Of a stretch of 27,082 bases of DNA, positions 10,501 through 21,800 are shown piece after piece (positions within the stretch are counted from its first letter, which is position 1; every line of letters begins with the position of its first letter). Below the pieces are notes generated by a model. The model was not told the origin of the DNA and searched no databases. It saw nothing but the letters and a program-made list of their open reading frames with translations. The position numbers were made by a program, and so were the translations under genes. This DNA comes from Saccoglossus kowalevskii (taxonomy: Eukaryota; Hemichordata; Enteropneusta; Harrimaniidae): the NCBI RefSeq assembly GCF_000003605.2, contig NW_003122909.1:1-27082 (forward strand), read 5' to 3'.

Positions 10501-13500
10501 TACGACAGAAAATTGTATCCACGGTTAAAGCTATAGAAAATATCCGTGAAAGCGTGGAAAAATCTTTTGAACAAACGGAAATCGCGTTTACGCCTTGTTG
10601 TGAAATACCCAACGACCTGGAGTTCAATACGGCGTTTGGCAAGTCGGTGAGTATGACATAGTTTTGCCGACTTACTTGGTCATGTAGAGTGCAGATTATT
10701 TTATACACGTACCTCAATCATGCACGAGACAAAATGTGCTCCTTCTGTACCGATTTCATGTCGAGTGAGCGTGCATCTCTTGTCCGCAGCGTAGTAAACA
10801 TAATCACTTCATTTCAATTCATGATAATCTTTCATATCTGTCACACCGTAGTTAGATCCACGCATCGGCTGCACAAGGATTGCTGACAACGCAGATCCAA
10901 ATCCAAGATTTCTTTCAAACGAGGTCATTGATGTCATGAAGGAGAATTATAATTCATTTTCAAATCTCAAATGGCAATATTTCGGCAGCGAGGAGGGTAT
11001 ATTTACAATCTATCCCGCTTCTCTGATTGATGATTGCGCCAACTACGACCACAGATTCAGGTAAGATAATCATTTGTTTATTTAAAATAACACTTACTAT
11101 GTGGTCCACACTTTGATAATTTTCGAGGAAGGGTCAATATGTGTCAATATTTGTTTTGGGGTACATATCGGTGTTACTATGTTGCAACATGTGGATTTAT
11201 TGCTCGTGAATTCGAATATGCAAATTAGTATTACTATTCGTAATAACAATAACAGAGTTGTTGCTTTGTGTGTTAGTTATTTTGGAGAGGTGTTGTTTGT
11301 GTGTGTATGAGAGAGAGAACACATTCGTTATATAATATGAGGTTATTACGAGGATACCGAAAAGTAGGCATGAAGACAGTACAGCGCATGAGTGCATACT
11401 TTGCGGTATCCTCGTAATAACCTTATTATTATACATCTTTTCCTCCCAAGGATACGTAATAGGAACGCCGAAATCCAAAAATTGTTGGATTTAGCGAACT
11501 TCTTTGTGTGGAGGCCGGTCACATCCTGGTGGCAGCCATGTTTGTTTTTATTATTAGAGGACACTTGCGCACGTAATCATTCCATCTTTGAAATTCGCAT
11601 TCCCTAATATGGTAGGATGAAAATACCCCGTACAATACCGCAAAATTACGGCACGCTGTAACTTATGGCGTAACGGTGACAGATGTATAATAATAGTATA
11701 TAGTAACAATATTAAATAATATATTTTTGGCAATATATCCAATTTTAATTATCTATTAAAGTCGTATAATTATATGAATTCTAATATTGTTAAAACATTT
11801 GAACAAATGTAATTTAGTCAGTTTTCAATGTGAATACATTATCGTCTGATCATTTCTTTTTTATTTCCAGGGTTCTCCCCAGAAAATTTCTCAGGGTTGC
11901 AACTAATTTGCATATTAATTTGCATACCGATTAACATAATGTATAGTTATATTTTGTTTTAAATAAACAAGATTTACTCTGCTATTACAATCAATTTCAT
12001 ATTATCGATTCAGACCGTGGTATGTGGAAGCTGCAACACCGGAACCTAAGAATGTTGTTATTGTAATTGATACAAGTGGATCGATGGCTAATCTGCACTC
12101 TGGGAAAAGTTTGATAAACATAGCAATAGATGCTGCCATCACAGTACTTGACACCATGAATCCGAATGATAAGGTAATTAGCTTACATTGACAACTACGG
12201 TGTTTTTATTGCATACAGTAATATGGTATGTATTTGCATATATTATAATTGTTAGCTCTCATGTCTAATATCTTCACGCTGATTGGTCAGAATGTGGTCA
12301 GTCATGAAAACGGTTTAATGGCCGCTGGTGAGATTATGGAGAAATAATGACTCGCGCAGCTCTGAATGTCCTTACTGCACATGCGCGTTTTGTTTGTTTA
12401 CATTATGGCGTCGTCGTCTGCAACTCCGATTTTTAAATTTTGATATGGGATTTGATTTCTCAAATTTTGACGACGGAAATGCAGTGACGCATTTGGGTTC
12501 TACGACATTTGGAGAGATGAATGAGATGAGAAAAAATACTCACCGTGACTGCCAGAAAAATAAGAAAGCAGCTACCGCCGCTGTCAAGGTGTTTCGATAA
12601 TACTGCACGGAGAACAACGTCAGCCGCAATTTTGAAGACATCGGCAAGGAGGAACTTGCATCGCTGTTGGCAGTGTTTTACACTGATGCCAAACCCAAAC
12701 GTTGCAGGCCGTTTGTGGCACACTTCGTCAGCAAAGTGACAAATATTTAGGTCGACCATGTTTTAACAAAGTCATGAAACTCTATTCGACTGACCATTTT
12801 GTATTTTGACACAAGATAGCTGATTGGCTCCAGTGGTTCAATCTGCTAAGGGTTAGTTTGGAGGGGTGACCCGAAACAAACGTTCTTTGGTTGGCGAAGA
12901 TGTTAAACGTCAAGACTGTTCAGCTTAACGACGAAGCTTTACACCACAATGTCCGGGGTTAGGTAACGATCAATCAATTAATGGTTTTATTAACAGTAAC
13001 ATATGATATTAAATTCAGGGCACTAAATAAAATGTATGTATGTATGTTGTTGTTGCTGTTATTGTTGTTGTGAACACATTGTAGTAGTTTGTTCTATCGC
13101 AATCAAACTCTTTATGTTTTATTTTATACATGTACAAACTGACAGGTCAATATGTTCACAATAAAGAAAACAAGTGTTATGATGTTGTTATTGAATACAT
13201 TGTTGTAATTAATTTATTTGGTATAATAATTTAAAAACAAATACTTATTTCACTGTTCACACAATATTCAATTTAGATGGCCCGTGGATGAAATTATCGA
13301 CCGAGGCGCAGCAGAGCTCAATAATTTCATCTGCGGGTCATCACAACTGAACTCCACTTCGGTAACTATTTCTATAATAATGAATGTACATACCAACAGA
13401 TCCGATAACAACTGTCTTATGCACAAGAACGCTTGACGGCGTAAACCGAGTGAAGTCCAGTTCAGTCATTGATACGGTTCTTTCTTGTTCCTCGTCAGGT

Positions 13501-15455
13501 TGGGGTGATAGCATTTTCAGATGAACTGAAGTTGCCACCTAAGATCGGAGACGCCAGCTGTTATGCAAATGAACTGGCATTAGCTACAACAATCAATATA
13601 CAAAATTTAAAGCAATTTGTATTGTCCTTGGTAGCTAGGGGTGAGAACCTGTATGATAACTTTCACTTTAACTTTATTGACAATATTCATGTTGAATAGA
13701 ACATAGACCAATCTATAAAGAAATAACAATTCCTAAATACATAAACAAAAACATACTAAAACAGTTTAACAAAAGGGCTTGGAGAAATCAGGGAATTGAT
13801 AATCACTGTATCACATTACCATACTTTCTTTTATAAAAATACCAAGCTGTATTAATGTGGAAGTGTTGCCCATAATGTATTTAAATTTTGAATCTTCATC
13901 CATCAAATGAAAATTAACAGTTTTATTTCTAATTGAGTCAAACAATTTTCTCCTAATTGTAATATGTTGTGGGCATTTCATAACATAATGGAATTCATTC
14001 TCAATTGAATTTGTGTTGCATCTTGTACAGATCCTGTGTTCATCTTTAACCTTTGGCCTTAAGTGCCTGCCTTTCTCAATCATTAAGGGATGATCACTTA
14101 TTCTTAGTTTGCATATGCTTTTTCTTATTCCACCACCCTTAACATTATGTATATATTCCTCCATTTTAAATTCTGTTTTGAATAATTTATATGTTCTTAG
14201 TTGATTCTGTTCCCCTGTCCCATCTGTATTTATATTTTTCTTCCAATTTGAATCATAGTCAGTCTCTAAACGTTTACAGATTTGTTGGATGTTATTTTCA
14301 TTCCCACTTCTTTTTTACCAGTAATTTCTTGCATTGACTATGTATGTGTACCATGTGTGTAATGTATGGTAATATTATCATTAAGTAGCCTGCCTCCCGC
14401 TTCACCAAGCATGCTTACATAATGTCAATTTATTTAACTTATAGGAGGAACACACTACGGCAAAGCATTTGATGCAGCGTTTAATTTGCTGAAAGAATCG
14501 TACACACTGGATGCCGACAACGAACGGGGTAAGATCGAACGGGGTAAGGATAGATTATACCTTCACTTCGCAGAACTACTATGATGTTTATATATTAGTT
14601 CATGTCCTGTTTTGTACATTGTTTCCCCGACACATAGCCATAAATATAATGGAAGGTACTCGATACAGCTAGCTATCGTAACACATATTCTAAGAGTATA
14701 ACTACTAGTATTAGTATGCCTCCGATATATACTGAATCCATAATACATAACTATTTCATCTGTAGACCAGGTCATTATTTTTCTGACTGATGGTGAACCT
14801 CTTGATGACAAGACAAGCATAATGAGGAAAATCCGTTCAAATAATGAAGAAATGGAGAATAAAGTGACCATTTTGACTTTTGGTCTCGGTTTAGGTGAGA
14901 TCACATGCGGCTTGGCTCATTTGGGAGCAAATTATATCGTATGTGATTATTGGAAAGAATATGAATCACAAAAGGAATATTGTTCTACTCCGTCGTATCA
15001 TGTTTATATTGACGATGATGTTGCTGATGACCATGACATTGCTTTGTATTTCTTTTTTAGATTCTGGGATCAATTTCCTTGAAGATATCGCAGTTCAAAA
15101 CTATGTCAATCATGGACTAGATGCAGTAAATACTAGCATTGGAGAAAATAAGGTTTTTATGTCAAAACAGTAACGAATAAGTAACATTAAAACGTACAAG
15201 GTTTACTTTCACAGACTTACAAATAACGTATGTTTTCAATTTATTTCCCAGCCAGGTGTATTTACTCACGTGACTGATTACACTCTATTGCGCAGTAAAA
15301 TGGCTAGATATTATGATTATTTTGCAAACTTTGACAGACTGACTGATGAGCCCATATTTTCAGTTCCATACCAAGATGGATTTGGACTTGGTAAGGAAAC
15401 ATTTTATCAAGTGAAAATTTCTTGTAAATATTCCAATGCATAACGATGCCTGTAT

Positions 15456-15490
<35 letters not shown>

Positions 15491-15591
15491 TTCATTCATT
15501 CATTCATTCATTCATTCATTCATTCATTCATTCATTCATTCATTCATTCATTCATTCATTCATTCATTCATTCATTCATTCATTCATTCAT

Positions 15592-15674
<83 letters not shown>

Positions 15675-15771
15675 TTCATTCATTCATTCATTCATTCATT
15701 CATTCATTCATTCATTCATTCATTCATTCATTCATTCATTCATTCATTCATTCATTCATTCATTCATTCAT

Positions 15772-15854
<83 letters not shown>

Positions 15855-18800
15855 TAGGAATGATGACAACAGCAGCGATACCTGTGAAATATGCTAATGA
15901 ACTAAAGGGAGTGATAGGTGTAGACATAACTTTAAGTGATCTGTTAGAGGATGTTACTTTCTTCACGGGCGGAGATAATTCATACGCATTTGTTTTTGAA
16001 GCCAATACATATGCAAACGGTAAGAATAGACTTATATTTATGACAAAGAATCTTGGTGCTTTCAACATGTTAACTTACGTTTCATTCTTGTAAACAATTG
16101 GTATTGTAAGAATAATTTTAGGTTTTACTTCAGAGTTAAGGAAACAAACAAAGCCTTGACAATAAAATACATTGTCAAATTAGTGAGAAAAAAAACATTC
16201 ATGTGATATGAACGGATAATGCTCTTTAAGGCCGACATGTGCTGGGCGGAGCATAGTATTCTAATTATTTAACGACAGCAACTATCAATCGTTCATTAAA
16301 CGTATATAGTCCTAATCTTTTGTTTATGTGTATAGTTACTGATTTGAGCTGTGTAAAGTGAAATAAACAATTCATTTATGGTGACGAGGCAGCTTGTTGG
16401 AATCCGAATTCAAGTCGGGTATACTAGTATGCACAGTTCATTCTAAAGTGACAAGATCTATGCTGCAGTGTTCAATAAATAATCGGCCATCTGCCATGAT
16501 GTGTTAATCTAAATTATAATTGGGAAGTAGTCCTTCCTCGGACCTCGCAGTCATCGTCTAATAATAGAGGTGATTTCCATTCATTGCGGGATATCGCGTA
16601 TTGCGTGGAAGACGTGGGTCAAACATCTGATTGCATTTTTTTATTTTTTATTTTATAACTCAATGTCGAAATGCCGACCTTTCAAAGGGGAATATGACGT
16701 TGAGATTATTCCCAATATAAAATTGATCATTATTAAAAGTAGAAACACCTTCAAATATAAGTTTCCGATATCCTGACATCACTACGACACTATGTCCTGT
16801 TTTAACGTTCGATTTCACACATAGCGCCGGATCTCAGAGTAATCGGAAAATTCAGACTTTGCTATTTAGACGTTTAGGTTATCCGTGTAGGATGTTTTAC
16901 GCTGCAAAATCAACTAGCATTGTTTTTATGGAGCTTGTATAGATAACGTTGTTGAAGTCATCATCGGCTAATTCCAGTTTCTTAGATAGGTTAGCCTGAC
17001 AAGTGAGATATCTACATTGTCTAAACGTGTCGTGTATTGCATGGGTAATATGGTTTGTGTTTTGATCCCTTCACAGGACGCACATTGCTTCATCCGCTAT
17101 TACCGTCCCCGTTAGTCATCAAAGACGAACCGGTATATGTGCATATTACGTCACTGGAAAGGGAGCAAGAGTTTTTCGACTATGTTTATACGAATGCAAC
17201 ACAGTAAGCTAACCACAGTATAGATTTTTTTAGAGAAATACAGCAAATGTTTGCGATTTTTAAAACAAATGACTTCAAACGAGCTTCCTCTCTTTTTGTT
17301 TCAAATCATCATAATCACGTCAGTGATTGCACAGGCGGGGAAACGACATTCATGTCCAAACGGTATCTATCACGAGGCAACCAAAGGACAGAAGGCGTCA
17401 GTACGATTTCCTTACCATCTACATATTACTGGCGTCGTGTAAGTATACGCACCCATCAACAAGTTAAACGGATGTAGTTTCGATATACCGTTGTCACGCA
17501 GACATACATTGGTATTGAATTCATTTTCATTGATAATCATTTCGCAAAATGTGAAAGTATTGCGAAAATACGATCATGAATGTACATTAACATGAATGTT
17601 TTAAAAAACTATATAAATAGCTATTCCCTTTTTTCAGAGCATTTATATTTATATGTGACGTCAATCACATGGATGATGCACTGAAATCTGACAAGTATTA
17701 CTAAATTAAATTTAAAAGCATTTATATAATGTTTGCACATTTACGGATCAATATTTTACAGGTCATTGGTTCCAACTATGTTGTATGTTTTGTAGAAGCT
17801 GTCGGTGATTACAAAGTCGAGCTCCTAGAGCAGAGTTCCCCGGCAAATAGTAAGCGCTGCAACATTCATTTCAAATGCATGACTTTGTAAAGTAATGTGG
17901 TGCACCGTGCATGTGATAACTGGTTTGCTTTATTAAAATAAAACCCGATTGTCATTAGCATTATCAGTAACATTCAAGTTCGTGGCTTATAAATACATCA
18001 ATTTGAAATATCGGTAACATGCTGGTTATTAAATTGTCTTTTAGCTGGCGACTTTGTATATCATCGTCTTGATATAGTCCCACCAGATACGTCGTGTCAA
18101 TATGTAAATAGGCTAGCAACAACAGGTAAAGTTAGTTGGAGTTTTAGGTTGGTTATGCTCTTAACACTACGATAAAGACTTTCCATTTTTTACATTGTGA
18201 AATTCTTTCGTTTTTATTCAGACAAATACAATATTTTTACTAGGTAAAATCATATTTATTAAACTTATTGTTCATACATGAGTTGTTGAACACAGTACAT
18301 AGTTTGTAATTTCATTCAGCTTCTTTCAGTTATAATTCAAGACAAATAAAATGCAAAAATACTAGAGAATATAACAAATTATTTTTCTGTAATATTCGTG
18401 CGTAATCGATAATTATCAACATTATTTATGGGTGCATAAGGAATACGTTTCGTTGTAAATTATTCTTAATATACATTTCTGAATTTTAGTTTTTTTCATT
18501 TTTTTTTCTCCCAAAAAACAAAAGAATTTCACAATGTCGAAAACGGAAAGTCTCACGTTTGTCGTACTTGTGTTTCTTTATTGTTATCCATCGTTGTTTA
18601 AATCGTCACGCCAGTATAGTTGGTCAGAATGCAGTCGGGGTATGACAGTCGTAAAGTCACCCGCAGTGATTTATTATCGGCACAGCCAATATATTATGCT
18701 CTACATACAGTGGATCCGCTGTAGTCTGTTTTTCACCACAACCGAGTACTGAAACGCAATAAACCATTTAACGCACAGTGCGAGATCCCGCGTTATGTAT

Positions 18801-21800
18801 GAAATCGAATATAATGTGTTTTTGCGCTCAGATAACCCTATTGGTTGTCCGAGGTTTGCGCTCAAGTGGGTGTGCGTGTATGTCCGTGCTGTAATTCGAA
18901 GAGAAAATTAGGTATACACTCAAAACTTGGCGCAGATGTTCCCTGTGTCACTCACGCGGGACAGCGAACATTTTAGGGATCAAAAGTCAAGTGTCAAGGT
19001 CACAGCATGTGTTTATGTGTTTCACTACATAAGATAATTAGCCAGTGCTATCAAAATTGTTCCCTGTGCGATTCGCAAAATAAGGCCTTGACGCATTTTG
19101 AGGCCAAAGGTCAATGTGACAGTGTGATTTGTGTACGTCTTGTATACATCTATAGAGGGAAAATAGCCAGGGCCTTCAGACTTGGAAAACGTGTTCCCCG
19201 TACGTCTATATAAGTTTTTGTCTTGAAAACTTGGCGCACAAAGCCCCAATCTAATTAAAATAAGATCCTGGTTTGTTTATTTTTTTAAATAATTTTTTTT
19301 TATATAATCATTATAATTATCATTTATTTTCATCCTTTTTTGACGTCACAATTATTGTTTTGAATTGAAATAAATAATAATAATACAAATCAAAATTTCT
19401 AATAAAAATTTATTAAAATTAAATTAAAAAAAATAAGCCAACCGGGATCTTATTTTAATCACACTGAAATATTACTTTTGTGATCCACAATACATACACT
19501 TTAAGGTCAAAGGTCAAGTTACCAGTATATTTGTGCATAAGGCATGAATTGTGGCTCTGAGTGTTGACAGGAATATTGAAAACAACCGGTGCTGATTGTC
19601 TTCTCATATTCTGAGTTTGAGCGCTATCTAGTTATTGCTTAGATGAATTGTAATCTAACTATATCTCTTCGTACAGACCAATCAACTGTTAAGTTTGCAC
19701 CAAGAGCTTTTATTAGTCCCGCTGAATATCTTAAATATGAAGAAACCGAATCTATTATAGAACAGTACCAAGACTACATGAAAGATGCGTCATTTATAAA
19801 CACACATTTTAAGGTATGGCTCACTATGGCTAAAATCAGGTTAACGTGGGAGCTGCTCCAATAGTTACAGAAATCTATGGTTTTAGCAGACGGAGTGAAT
19901 ATCGTCTGTTTCCATCGTTTACCTTTCCTCCTTCTACATATTCTAAACTATGCTGAACATATTACTAAACGGGGAATTATCGTTAGAGTTCCGTCATTTT
20001 GTTTCTTTCGTGATGTGATTCAAAATGACCGACTGGCGGCTATGTTGGTTTTACAACAAGACACAATGAACTTCAACCGGTTATCAAGCATGCCTAGGCC
20101 AATTCGACTTGGCATGAAGATCACACACGATGGGTTACCGATGTACATCTGTTTGTTTTGAGATTCGATTCATGGTGGACAGAAGCCACTCATGTGGAAT
20201 AAATGCGCTGAAACAGACATTACCCGATTTCATTTAATCACCAATACTATGCCTAGCATGTCTCTGCCTTACAGGATGGGATTCGTGACGCTGTGTTAAT
20301 TACAGCTGCAGTGAATGACATTTGGAAGAGCGATGACGCTACTGGATACGAACACTACACCCTGTTTCGTTACATGGGGACTAGGAACGGTGTTTACCGC
20401 CAGTTACCTGGGATTTCCATGAGTAAATTGCACGACACTACAATACGACCCTGGTAGGTAGTCATACGTTTGGCCACTGTATAATAATTAAACCGACTGC
20501 TGCCACCACAGAAATATAATATATTTTGGCATCGAAGCCACTGATCACATCGATCGTTGACCCAACTATTTGTTTCTTCGACAGGTATGAAAGAGCAAAA
20601 CACAATGCAGACATACTGACATTGTCAGTGCCTTACGTAGATGCTAATGGGGCTGGCGAGGTTATAGCGCTAAGCAAAGCCATCACTGAAAGGTGGGTGA
20701 AACGCTACAATACACACAACTAAAATATTTCGATTAAAATAATGTATGCTTTTAATGGGTTGGATGATTTGCTGGAAAAATTAAATATAATGTTATTAAA
20801 GAGATGGTTATTTGCTCAAATTATAGTATAAGTTCACCTACGTCAACTAATGTGCTAGCTGTTATGGGTATGGATTTCACGATTTCCTATTTCTACAATA
20901 TGCTGATTAAGCACTACCCTGAATGTGAAGAGATCGGTAACAGGTTTGTATTGTCTTGGAATATATATATATATATATATACCTGCGAATGCGTGTCATT
21001 GTTTACAAACAAGTAAAATTTACTCGAATTTTGTCTGTTGGGTTCAAAATTAGGGTTTATTTCCAGAAATATTGATTAATTTAAGGAAAAAGTGCAGAAT
21101 TTGGGCAAGAATTCCGGAGGGTGAAAAGGTTAACTGCCGAAAACTATGCACCATATATTTTGTCATTTTTTTATTTTCCTTATGATTGCTCTTTGTGTCG
21201 ATCCATCTGTCTTGCTTTTTGGTCAATGCTCGTCTCTAAAACCGCTGTTTGGATTGGAATAACACATACTGCGCATGCGTTTCAATAATATGAGTATTTT
21301 CATCGATTCAACTATAGCACTTACTCTCAAAATTTGAAAAAAAAACACATACTGCAGGTAATTTGTGAATGTAAATATTAATTAACATATTAATTTATTA
21401 CCCTCTACGTGACAGCATCAAATACCAGGTGTTGATATAGTTAGGTTGCAATTTGTTCAGATATATACTAACTGTCAGATTTAATAATTATATAATTCTT
21501 CAATATGACTAAACATCTTTGTTCAATATATCGGTAACATCATAATAGTTCTTAAAAAACTACAATATATACAAATTTTAGATGTGTTTGTATTGTATAC
21601 GGTTATCGATAAAGTCGTTCTCATTGTGTGAAATATTAGTAAACCGGTTTACTGGAAACATTCAAGCGATTTTTATAGTATACTAGTATAAATATTCATA
21701 TATATATATGGTGATTTCCAACATTTATTTTGTGTATTTAGTTGCTTTGTCATGGACAGTAGTGGATTTTTAGTTATACATCGAGACTTCACCGAGGCCG

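Larger units (their letters stand above)
7515..11060 (+). other. Exons 1-4: signal peptide and N-terminal region of the CACHD1-like protein
   Basis: Exon 1 encodes residues 1-50 and starts with a signal peptide: a hydrophobic core around VCILFTMLIALTT, then HCNGT, so cleavage near residue 22-24 is likely and N23 is a possible glycosylation site. Exon 2 (residues 51-71) and exon 3 (72-124) are charged and probably helical, ending in a CCEIP motif that also occurs in vertebrate CACHD1. Exon 4 (125-194) includes IGCTRIADNADPNP and YDHRFRPW, the segment just before the VWA domain. The exon 4 acceptor was chosen as the AG ending at 10851: it gives phase 0 from exon 3 and reads LDPRIGCTR, whereas the AG four bases downstream breaks the frame. 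The 205-bp intron 3 holds nothing recognisable. Confidence 0.85.
12014..15152 (+). other. Exons 5-9: VWA domain with complete MIDAS
   Basis: Residues about 206-396. The strand VVIVID leads into DTSGSM (D213, S215, S217), the DxSxS part of the metal-ion-dependent adhesion site. VGVIAFSD follows in exon 6. The conserved Thr is T297 in GGTHYGKAF (exon 7), and the last metal ligand is D331 in FLTDGEP (exon 8). All five MIDAS positions are therefore present, so the domain should bind a divalent cation, as the VWA domain of alpha2/delta proteins does. Exon 8 ends TFGLGLG and exon 9 begins DSGINFLEDIAVQNYVNHG, the usual final helix. Exon 7 carries a duplicated donor, described separately. Introns 5 and 6 inside this block carry mobile-element debris. 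Confidence 0.88.
15252..17203 (+). other. Exons 10-12: first Cache region
   Basis: Residues about 397-539. Exon 10 reads YYDYFANFDRLTDEPIFSVP then YQDGFGLG, the S-x-PY/Q-D-x-x-G signature that opens the ligand-side strands of Cache folds. Exon 11 has ELKGVIGVDITLSDLLEDVT, matching the GV(V/I)GVD(V/I)xLxDL motif shared by CACHD1 and alpha2/delta Cache domains, then SYAFVFEAN. Exon 12 supplies GRTLLHPLLPSP, the usual L-x-HP-L end. Cache domains bind small molecules in bacterial receptors; alpha2/delta binds gabapentin-type ligands in this region. Whether this protein binds a ligand is unknown. Exon 11 directly follows a 402-bp microsatellite. Confidence 0.85.

Noticed and set aside
14822-15173. 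Two open frames overlapping exons 8 and 9
   Set aside because: They are read-throughs of exon 8 into intron 8 and of intron sequence into exon 9. The VWA reading needs the splice at 14894/15061.
15436-16093. Long open frames of 153 and 215 codons with FIYL/FIHS repeats
   Set aside because: They arise because TTTA and TTCA repeats have no stop in any sense frame. The second only looks gene-like because it runs into exon 11 in its true frame. A stop lies in the unique leader when intron 10 is read from exon 10.
17328-17336. Acceptor TTGCACAG for exon 13
   Set aside because: It looks like a good acceptor but shifts the frame after exon 12. The earlier AG at 17322-17323 keeps phase and the DCTGGETTF reading.
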